A stretch of DNA of 47,938 nucleotides, taken from positions 1-47,938 of the forward strand of contig CAJUDN010000016.1 in the NCBI GenBank assembly GCA_910585355.1, read 5' to 3'. A program made the translations under genes and the position numbers. Shown piece after piece: positions 41,447-47,938 of the stretch. The stretch's first letter is position 1; each line of letters starts with the position of its first letter. The DNA is from an uncultured Lachnospiraceae bacterium. Its GTDB lineage: Bacteria; Bacillota_A; Clostridia; Lachnospirales; Lachnospiraceae. The notes below the pieces were generated by a model. That model had not been told where the DNA came from. It was given only the letters and a program-made list of their open reading frames with translations, and ran no database searches.

Positions 41447-42271
41447 ATGTATCAAGGATTTTATAACCTTGCTTCTGGTATGCTTACCCAAAGCCGGAAC
41501 TTAAATGTGGTCAGCAATAATATGGTGAATCTTCAAACCGCTGGTTATAAGCGGGATCAAATGGTTTCCAGCACCTTTCAAGAGGAGATGCTTTATCGCA
41601 CCGGAAGACGCGAGAAGGGAACACGGGAACCTTTGGCCACAACATCAAAGATCCGCACCGCTTCCAGAACCTATGTGAATTATGACCAGGGAAGCTATGA
41701 GACCACTGACGGCATCTATGATTTTGCAATTGGCGGAAAGGGATTTTTCTGTATCCAGACGCAAAATGGGGTTCAGTATACCAGGAATGGTTCTTTTGCT
41801 GTGGATGAGGAGGGGTATCTTGTTCAGGGAGAAAATGGCAGGGTACTCTCGACAGAAGGCCAGCCTATCCGGATCGAGAATGAGGACTTCACGGTGGACG
41901 CTTACGGACATATCACAGCCCCTGCGCTGCCGGATCCGGAAGGGATGGATTCTGCGGGGACAGATTCCGAGGGAGCAAATGGAACCGATACGACTCTCGA
42001 TTTTGGAACGATTCGGATTGTAGATTTCGCCGATTACGAGCAGCTTCATAAAGAAGATAACGGACTTTTTTCCACAAATCAGGCAGCGACTCCCGTCGCC
42101 GGGGGAGAAACACAGCTTCTCTGGAAAACGCTGGAGAAATCCAATGTTGATATGGTGAATGAAATGACCGCGATGATGTCTTCCCAGAGGGCGCTCCAGA
42201 GTGCCGCCCAGGTACTGAAAATGTATGATACGATTATGGGAAAATCCGCGTCGGATGTAGGAAGAGTATAA
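41447..42271 (+). CDS. flgF: Flagellar rod protein, FlgF/FlhO type
   Basis: 274 residues. NLNVVSNNMVNLQTAGYKRDQ at the N-terminus and SNVDMVNEMTAMMSSQRALQSAAQVLKMYDTIMGKSA at the C-terminus are rod/hook-family ends. A low-complexity Gly/Thr/Glu stretch at about 165-185. With the next gene it corresponds to the flhO/flhP pair of Bacillus. Which of the two is proximal rod is not certain. Confidence 0.82.
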   Translation: MYQGFYNLASGMLTQSRNLNVVSNNMVNLQTAGYKRDQMVSSTFQEEMLYRTGRREKGTREPLATTSKIRTASRTYVNYDQGSYETTDGIYDFAIGGKGFFCIQTQNGVQYTRNGSFAVDEEGYLVQGENGRVLSTEGQPIRIENEDFTVDAYGHITAPALPDPEGMDSAGTDSEGANGTDTTLDFGTIRIVDFADYEQLHKEDNGLFSTNQAATPVAGGETQLLWKTLEKSNVDMVNEMTAMMSSQRALQSAAQVLKMYDTIMGKSASDVGRV

Positions 42272-42282
42272 GGAGGAGAAGT

Positions 42283-43068
42283 ATGAATCAGTCATTTTAT
42301 GTGGGAGCCGTCGGGGCCGGAAGCTGTACGGAAAAGCTCAGCGTCATTGCAAACAATCTGGCCAATGTAAACAACCATGGATTCAAGCCGAAAACGGCGG
42401 TTTTCTCTGATCTGATCAATTATAATCTAAACGACTCCCCCGATGCGGTAACGGAACTGCAGGCGGGAGACTCTACACGTGTGGAAAGGACGTATACCAC
42501 GTTTGACGTTGCAGCAATGACTCAGACTGATCAGGAATGTGATTATGCGATTTCGGAGCCCAATATGTTCTTTAAGGTTCAGGATCCGCTGACGGGAGCA
42601 GTCAGCTATACCAGAAACGGACACTTTCACCGGAGCGAGGGAGCGGATGGTATTTATCTAGTGACGGATGGCGGAAAGCTGGTTTTGGATCAAAACGGCG
42701 AGCCCTTCAAGCCGGAAGTGATCGATGTGGAAGAGCTGAGGGCTAGAATGGAAGGAGATTATGAACCAGATGAGGAAGTAACTGACGAGGGAGAGGAACA
42801 AAGAATCGGTCTTTATACGTTCCGCAATCCCAGTCGGCTTATGAGCACAGGTAATGGCGAGTACGTTCCGAGGGATGCAGGCGCCGAAGAAATTCCCGTA
42901 GGGACAGGAAAGTCAGCTCTTGTTCAGGGCGCACTGGAGGCATCGGGGACAGATGTGGCCAGGGAGATGACCAGGCTGATCGAGTGCCAGCGGGCATTTT
43001 CCTATGCGCTGCGTATGGTTACCACATCGGATGAGATTGAGGGGACCATAAACTCCCTGCGCGGATAA
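42283..43068 (+). CDS. flgG: Flagellar rod protein, FlgG/FlhP type
   Basis: 261 residues. KLSVIANNLANVNNHGFKPKTAVFSDLI and GALEASGTDVAREMTRLIECQRAFSYALRMVTTSDE are rod-family ends. An acidic insertion near residues 155-175 is unusual. Forms part of the distal rod with the upstream paralogue. AAGGAGGAG precedes ATG 42283. Confidence 0.82.
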   Translation: MNQSFYVGAVGAGSCTEKLSVIANNLANVNNHGFKPKTAVFSDLINYNLNDSPDAVTELQAGDSTRVERTYTTFDVAAMTQTDQECDYAISEPNMFFKVQDPLTGAVSYTRNGHFHRSEGADGIYLVTDGGKLVLDQNGEPFKPEVIDVEELRARMEGDYEPDEEVTDEGEEQRIGLYTFRNPSRLMSTGNGEYVPRDAGAEEIPVGTGKSALVQGALEASGTDVAREMTRLIECQRAFSYALRMVTTSDEIEGTINSLRG

Positions 43069-43104
43069 AAAATATGATAAAGAAACAGTAAAGGTGAGAT
43101 GGAC

Positions 43105-43725
43105 ATGAAAATAAATGATTACGGGGAACTGAAGCTTCAGGAACTGGACGTGATGCGGGAGATCAGCAATATTGGTTCCAGCCATGCGGCCACAGCTCTT
43201 TCTAAACTTCTTCAAAAGGAAATACGCATCACTCTTCCCCAGGTCCATGTCCTGGGATATGAGGATGCAGTGAACCGGATTGGCAATATAGAAGAGATCG
43301 TAGCGGCGACCCTGGTTAAAATGAGCGGGGATGTGGAAGGGCTTATGCTGTTTCTGTTTAATATGGAGTTTGCCAATACAGTGTTGGAAAAGCTTTTGGG
43401 AAGAAGCTTTTCCAGCTTTGAAGAATTAGATGACCTGGCTTATTCGGCTTTGGAGGAGGCAGGAAATATTATGATTTGTTCTTATATCAATGCCTTTGCA
43501 CAGCTGGTGAATATGAACATACAGCTTTCTGTGCCAAGCTCCACCGTGAATATGCTGGGAGGCATACTGACGGTTCCTATGGCGGAATATGGATATGAGA
43601 CAGATAAACTGATGTATTTTAACGCAGATTTTATTATGGACGACAAGCGGCTGTCAGACTGGCTTTTAATGCTTCCTGATATAAAATCATTAAATGATAT
43701 TTTCGAGAAATTAGGAGTCTTATAA
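43105..43725 (+). CDS. cheC: CheY-phosphate phosphatase CheC
   Basis: 206 residues from ATG 43105, 8 bp after AAAGGTGAG; the ATG at 43099 is too close. Two CheC motifs are present (DVMREISNIGSSHAATALSKL and SALEEAGNIMICSYINAFAQL), each with the Glu/Asn pair used to attack CheY-phosphate. CheC also pairs with CheD, encoded next, through a TAATG overlap. Confidence 0.92.
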   Translation: MKINDYGELKLQELDVMREISNIGSSHAATALSKLLQKEIRITLPQVHVLGYEDAVNRIGNIEEIVAATLVKMSGDVEGLMLFLFNMEFANTVLEKLLGRSFSSFEELDDLAYSALEEAGNIMICSYINAFAQLVNMNIQLSVPSSTVNMLGGILTVPMAEYGYETDKLMYFNADFIMDDKRLSDWLLMLPDIKSLNDIFEKLGVL

Positions 43726-44210
43726 TGCAGGAGAGGGAACTTAGGGTAGGAATTGGAGATATGAAATTTACCAGAGGTACGGGAACGATTATTACATATG
43801 CTCTGGGCTCCTGCATTGGAATCACGTTCTGGGATCCCTTTTTGCATCTGGGAGCGCTGCTTCATATTATGCTTCCCGAACGCTATGAGACGGATAAGGG
43901 GAATGTTTATAAATATGCCGATTCCGGCATTCGTGAGACGATCCGGAAATTAAGTGCCTTTGGTATGGTAAAGTCCAGAACCGTGGTTAAAATCGCCGGA
44001 GGGGCGAAAATGTTTGAAATCCGCGGAAATGCGGAGTTTGGAAATATTGGAGCCAGAAATACGGATATCGTAAAAAAGATACTGAGAGAAGAGAGAATGA
44101 AAATTTCGGCGGAGGATACCGGCGGAAGTTATGCAAGGACTATGTTACTGAATGTGGAAACCGGTGACGTTGCAATTCGCACAATGGGAAAGCCTGAGCG
44201 GCATTTATAG
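43725..44210 (+). CDS. cheD: Chemoreceptor glutamine deamidase CheD
   Basis: 161 residues. Catalytic Cys30 (TYALGSCIGIT) and His47 (LLHIMLPER) are present, with the GGAKMFEIRGNAEFGNIGARN segment. Deamidates receptors and is pulled from them by CheC bound to CheY-phosphate. Coupled to cheC. Confidence 0.94.
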   Translation: MQERELRVGIGDMKFTRGTGTIITYALGSCIGITFWDPFLHLGALLHIMLPERYETDKGNVYKYADSGIRETIRKLSAFGMVKSRTVVKIAGGAKMFEIRGNAEFGNIGARNTDIVKKILREERMKISAEDTGGSYARTMLLNVETGDVAIRTMGKPERHL

Positions 44211-44220
44211 GAGGTAGCAG

Positions 44221-45156
44221 ATGAAAAAAGAAAAGGAAGGCATTTTGCTTGAATCTGGAACGAATGAAATTGAAATCATGAAGTTCACGATCCAGAATGA
44301 GTTTTACGGCATTAATGTGGCAAAGGTCAAGGAAATTATGATGAGTCAGAAAGTAAAGTCCATGCCTCACGCCAACCCGTCTGTGGAGGGAATTTTTAAA
44401 CCAAGGGATACTCTGATTACAGTCATCAACCTGGCATGTTATCTTTCGGGAGAGCCGGTGGAAAAGGGGCCCAGGGATTTATTTATCGTGACCAACTTTA
44501 ATAAGATGACAGTGGCGTTCCGAGTTCAGGGAATTGAGGGAATCAGCCGTATATCCTGGGGAGATATCCAGAAGCCGGATAAAACCATAGCCAATGGGGA
44601 TGAAAGCATAGCTACAGGAATTGCCCAGTGCGATGATCAGCTGGTTACTATTCTGGATTTTGAGAAAATCGTGGCGGAGCTTGCTCCGGAAACCACCATT
44701 CAGGTTTCAGAGGTAGACGCCATGGGAGACCGGCCTTTAAATGAGGCGCCCATTGTGATCGCGGAGGATTCCGTTCTGCTTAGGAAAATGATTGACGATT
44801 CTCTGGAACGGGCAGGATTTACCAATATACAAAATTTTGGAAACGGAAAAGAGGCCTGGGATTATCTTGCTTCCATTAAAGACGACTCTGATTTATATGA
44901 AAAAGTCAAGCTTGTCATAACAGATATTGAAATGCCTCAGATGGACGGCCACCGTCTTACAAAGCTTATTAAGGATGATCCCAGACTCAGTAAGCTTCCT
45001 GTCATTATCTTTTCATCTCTGATCGACGAGCAGATGCGGAGAAAAGGAAAGGAACTTGGGGCAGACGATCAGCTGGCAAAACCGGAGATCGGACGTCTGG
45101 TAATGATGATGGACAGACTTCTCAAGGAATATGAAGAGGAAAGAGCGAGGGGGTAA
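44221..45156 (+). CDS. cheV: Coupling protein with receiver domain, CheV
   Basis: 311 residues. CheW-like domain at about 15-165 (FYGINVAKVKEIM, GIFKPRDTLITVINL) then a receiver at about 175-305 with Asp235 as phosphate acceptor (LVITDIEMPQMDG) and Lys of KPE. Links receptors to CheA and adapts by phosphorylation. AGGAGG precedes ATG 44221. Confidence 0.93.
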   Translation: MKKEKEGILLESGTNEIEIMKFTIQNEFYGINVAKVKEIMMSQKVKSMPHANPSVEGIFKPRDTLITVINLACYLSGEPVEKGPRDLFIVTNFNKMTVAFRVQGIEGISRISWGDIQKPDKTIANGDESIATGIAQCDDQLVTILDFEKIVAELAPETTIQVSEVDAMGDRPLNEAPIVIAEDSVLLRKMIDDSLERAGFTNIQNFGNGKEAWDYLASIKDDSDLYEKVKLVITDIEMPQMDGHRLTKLIKDDPRLSKLPVIIFSSLIDEQMRRKGKELGADDQLAKPEIGRLVMMMDRLLKEYEEERARG

Positions 45157-45162
45157 TAATAT

Positions 45163-46077
45163 ATGGAGAAGGGGAGCCGAATTCTGTTTGGAATGCTGTC
45201 TGCCGTGGCTTTTTTTTCCCTGGCGCTCCCCATCCGATCCCAGGCAGCATATGGCACCTGGGAGCTCCAGAAGGATGGAAAACGCTGGAAGTACATGTAT
45301 TCCCCCGAAGATTATGCCACGGATGAATGGATTGAGGACCAGGGGAAAGAATACTACGTGGATTCCAATGGATATATGCGTACAGGATGGGTAACGGACA
45401 AGGATGACAATGAGCGCTACTACATGGGAAAAGATGGCGCGAAATGTTTTAATACTTTTACTCCGGATAACCATTATGTGGGGCCCGACGGACTGATTCT
45501 GGAGGCCTTTGATACATACCGCAAGCAGGTATCAAAACAGCTGAAGGCATTTGTCAATAAAAAGGCCGGGGACGCGCAACAGCGTGGTTTTCTGCTGACG
45601 GATTTAAATAATGATGGATACAGGGATATTGCTGTATTCGATAATTCCATATCACCGGAGCGTGTTTTGCAGGTAGCAGTGTGGATGCCTGAGGAGGAGG
45701 AGCTGTTTGTCTTGGCAAATTCTGATTCCGATGCGGCGGAGCGTTCCTTTCTTACCTATAATAAGGAGGAGCAGGTAACCTACCTTACAATTATAGAGGA
45801 GAACGGGAACAGAAATTATTTTTCCCTGGAAAAAGGGGAATGGAATTTTGGGAGTGCACTGAGCCTGGAATTTGAAAAGAACGACTGGGGAGATCCGGTA
45901 TATTATGTTAATGGGGATAAGACAAAAGCAGAGGAATTGAAAGAAATAGTTGAAACGATGCAGACTCAGGCGGGCGAGCCGTTTTCTGAGCAGATACTGC
46001 CGGTAAATGAGGAGAACATAAAACAAAAAGTGGATTTAAGCCCTTCTGAGAATGAGCTTTCCTTGTGGCAGCCTTAA
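45163..46077 (+). CDS. Secreted protein with wall-binding-type repeats
   Basis: 304 residues. Signal peptide at about 1-28 (positively charged start, hydrophobic core, RSQAAYG cut region). Residues about 30-110 have choline-binding-like repeats (GKEYYVDSNGYMRTGWVTDK, YYMGKDGAKCF). Residues about 140-165 hold a Ca-binding-like loop (DLNNDGYRDIAVFD). The rest is beta-rich. Cotranscribed with cheV (6-bp gap), so a surface protein made with the flagellar set; role unknown. Confidence 0.7.
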   Translation: MEKGSRILFGMLSAVAFFSLALPIRSQAAYGTWELQKDGKRWKYMYSPEDYATDEWIEDQGKEYYVDSNGYMRTGWVTDKDDNERYYMGKDGAKCFNTFTPDNHYVGPDGLILEAFDTYRKQVSKQLKAFVNKKAGDAQQRGFLLTDLNNDGYRDIAVFDNSISPERVLQVAVWMPEEEELFVLANSDSDAAERSFLTYNKEEQVTYLTIIEENGNRNYFSLEKGEWNFGSALSLEFEKNDWGDPVYYVNGDKTKAEELKEIVETMQTQAGEPFSEQILPVNEENIKQKVDLSPSENELSLWQP

Positions 46078-46108
46078 AATGTATCTGAAAATAAGCGGCT
46101 GTATGCAG

Positions 46109-46136
46109 TAACAGTTCAGGGCTGTCTGAGCTGTTA
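46109..46136 (+). other. Stem-loop before the parA-like gene
   Basis: TAACAGTTCAG, a 6-base loop, then CTGAGCTGTTA: eleven pairs with one G-U. No T-run follows. Lies in the 92-bp gap after the secreted protein gene and shares its CAGTTC core with the hairpin at 26753. Confidence 0.5.
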
Positions 46137-46169
46137 TGAGCACACATGAAATAATAGGGAGGAAATATT

Positions 46170-46970
46170 TTGGCTATTATCATAACTGTTTCTAATCAGA
46201 AAGGCGGTGTTGGAAAAACCACCACCTCAGCCGCATTGGCCACTGGGATATCTTCCATGGGTATGCGGGTTTTGGGGATTGATCTGGATCCCCAGGGCAA
46301 TCTGGGTTTTTGCCTCGGGCTTGGTTCCTCCGATATGCCCACAGTACTGGATGCCTTAAAAGGAAAAATTCCCATAGAGGAAGCCATCGTACAGACAGAA
46401 TACTGCGACATTCTGTCCTCAGACATTACTCTCAGCAGCAATGGTTTGGAGAAAGGAAATTCCGGAAGAAAAGAATACCTTATACACGATATGCTGGAGC
46501 CTGTAATGGATAAATATGATTATATCGTTATTGATACGCCGCCGGCACTTAACCTCCTTACAGTGAACGCTTATGTGGTATCTGATTTTTTAATCATTCC
46601 CATGGCGTCTGATATTCTCAGCCTGGTGGGACTGTCACAATTGAAGGAAACAATAGAATCCGTACAGGAAAATCTTAACCCGGAATTAAATGTGCTGGGA
46701 ATTTTATTAACCCGCTTTAATAAGCGGACTCTTCTTTCAAGGGATGTGCTGGAAATGGCACAGCAGCTGGCTAAGCAGATGAAAACAACTGTATTTAATA
46801 CGAAAATAAGGAGCGGAGTAGCGATTGCAGAAGCACCGGCCCACGGAGAAAGTATTTTTGATTATAACCCCCGTTCATCTGCGGTAAAAGATTATCAGGA
46901 ATTGATTGATGAGATTGCAGACAGGATTCATTTAAAGGAGGCGGTGGAATATGGCAAAGAAAACGAATAA
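46170..46970 (+). CDS. ParA-family ATPase
   Basis: 266 residues. The start is TTG 46170, 7 bp after AGGGAGG. Deviant Walker A (NQKGGVGKTTTSAALA), Walker A' (GIDLDPQGNL) and Walker B (YDYIVIDTPPALN) are complete. Closest in type to Soj/ParA proteins that position large complexes on the nucleoid or pole, rather than to FlhG. No parB or parS is seen. Overlaps the ComFB gene by 20 bp, so the two likely act together. Confidence 0.85.
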   Translation: MAIIITVSNQKGGVGKTTTSAALATGISSMGMRVLGIDLDPQGNLGFCLGLGSSDMPTVLDALKGKIPIEEAIVQTEYCDILSSDITLSSNGLEKGNSGRKEYLIHDMLEPVMDKYDYIVIDTPPALNLLTVNAYVVSDFLIIPMASDILSLVGLSQLKETIESVQENLNPELNVLGILLTRFNKRTLLSRDVLEMAQQLAKQMKTTVFNTKIRSGVAIAEAPAHGESIFDYNPRSSAVKDYQELIDEIADRIHLKEAVEYGKENE

Positions 46971-47826
46971 GACATCCCACGTATTGAATCTGCTTACCAA
47001 TGGCGCGGATTCGGAGGAAACCTCGGGACAGGACTTAGCGGAAGAGAAAAATACAGAAAAACAGGAAAAGGCAGTGACGGAAGCAGCGCCCATGGAACCC
47101 GCGCCCCAGATATCCGCTTCAGGAGACAAAAGGGTCGTTGTGGTGGAGGACCAGGAAGAAGATATTTCCAATAAGATTTTAGATAATCTGGAAAAGCAGC
47201 TGGAAAGTCAGGAAGCGCAAAAAGCAGGTCAGGAGTCCCAGGATGCAGCGCAGGCCTCTCAAACTGACGTACTTCAGCCCCAGGCTGCGGCGCAGGAGCC
47301 TCAGGACACGCTACAGGCTCCTCAGACTGGTATACAGGCATCTCAGCCCCAGACTATGGCGCAGGAGCCTCAGGACGCAATACAGGCTTCCCAGACTGGT
47401 GTACAGGAGCCTCAGCCCCAGGTCGTAAGGCAAGAGTCTCAGACTGTGGAGGAGTCCCAGCCGGCAGCCCGGGAGCCCCAGGGCGGAGTAGAGGAGTACC
47501 GACAGATAGGGACGCAAAAACTTCAGGATTTGGTTGCGGATTTTGGTGAAGAAGAGTGCCACATTGAAAATGTAATGGAGAATATTATTTCACGCACGGA
47601 TTTAAAAAAATATATGGATGAGTATGGCGTGTGCAAGTGCAGCCGCTGCTGTGCGGATGTGAAGGCATTGATTTTAACCCGCCTTCCGTCCAAGTATGTT
47701 GTGGTTCAAAAAGATTCGGTGGCTCCTATGATCGGATTTTATGAAAATAAATTCAGAGTCATGATTTTCACTGAGATTTTGAAGGCATGCCTGCAGGTCA
47801 AGGAAAAACCCAGACACAATCCATAA
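46951..47826 (+). CDS. ComFB-domain protein with long Gln-rich linker
   Basis: 291 residues. Residues about 1-190 are disordered and include a Gln/Pro/Ala-rich tract of repeated QEPQDxxQASQTG-like units (about 90-175). Residues about 200-280 are a ComFB domain (NVMENIISRTDLKKYMDEY, then C228-K-C-S-R-C-C, ALILTRLPSKYVV). ComFB proteins have been linked to competence and, in cyanobacteria, to cyclic dinucleotide binding. With a ParA partner it may tie signalling to placement of motility or chemotaxis complexes; that is inference. AAGGAGG lies 9 bp before ATG 46951. Confidence 0.78.
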   Translation: MAKKTNKTSHVLNLLTNGADSEETSGQDLAEEKNTEKQEKAVTEAAPMEPAPQISASGDKRVVVVEDQEEDISNKILDNLEKQLESQEAQKAGQESQDAAQASQTDVLQPQAAAQEPQDTLQAPQTGIQASQPQTMAQEPQDAIQASQTGVQEPQPQVVRQESQTVEESQPAAREPQGGVEEYRQIGTQKLQDLVADFGEEECHIENVMENIISRTDLKKYMDEYGVCKCSRCCADVKALILTRLPSKYVVVQKDSVAPMIGFYENKFRVMIFTEILKACLQVKEKPRHNP

Positions 47827-47938
47827 GCCGTATGAATATGGTAGTGGTTCAGAGGACATAGGAACTGTTATCAAAAATGCATGCTAGAGCGTGTCTGAAA
47901 ATTAACAGTTTCTTGTCAATATGCCGAAAACTGACAAA

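Noticed and set aside
1..47938. CRISPR arrays, tRNA and rRNA genes
   Set aside because: No regularly spaced repeats or tRNA cloverleaf patterns were noticed by reading; not tested by program.

Overview
The window joins two unrelated blocks. Positions 1 to about 19,700 are the late region of a prophage with a contractile (P2/myovirus-type) tail. Positions 20,592 to 47,826 are a host flagellar and chemotaxis operon. The host looks like a motile member of the Clostridia, most likely Lachnospiraceae: strong AGGAGG ribosome binding sites, several TTG starts, a two-domain FliY switch protein, CheC/CheD/CheV chemotaxis, FlbD and the small Firmicutes flagellar operon protein, and no flgH/flgI genes for outer-membrane rings. 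No 16S or housekeeping marker is present, so the family-level call is an inference.

Prophage block: a cut-off structural gene and minor tail Z-like protein come first. They are followed by tail terminator candidates, sheath (1506), tube (2969), the tail assembly chaperone with a probable -1 frameshift extension (3487-4022), tape measure (4003-7284), then baseplate genes X, D, V, U, W/gp25, J and I, and a tail-collar fibre. The most interesting part comes next: a diversity-generating retroelement (DGR). A C-type-lectin-like tail protein (12910-14199) ends in a variable repeat (VR, 14055-14163). An almost identical template repeat (TR, 14305-14413) lies 250 bp downstream, followed by a reverse transcriptase with YMDD and LGFYISQ motifs (14608-15840). 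VR and TR differ at 13 positions, and every one is an adenine in TR. Lysis genes follow (XkdX, holin candidates, a lysozyme/CHAP/CW_7 endolysin), and a short leftward cluster of small genes closes the prophage.

Boundary (19,616-20,591): composition becomes AT-rich. It holds a leftward promoter, two intrinsic terminators, two diverged copies of a structured leader-like sequence and a small inverted-repeat element.

Flagellar block, all rightward and tightly packed: flgB, fliE, fliF, fliG, fliH, fliI, fliJ, fliK, flgD, a small flagellar operon gene, flgE, flbD, motA, motB, fliM, cheY, flgC, fliY, fliO, fliP, fliQ, fliR, flhB, flhA, the motility sigma factor, two rod-type genes, cheC, cheD and cheV. 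After these come a secreted protein, a ParA-type ATPase and a ComFB-domain protein. It encodes the MS ring, switch, export apparatus, rod, hook, stator and part of the chemotaxis adaptation system. flgC is displaced from its usual place beside flgB, and flhF/flhG are missing between flhA and the sigma factor, while a ParA-ComFB pair sits at the operon end.
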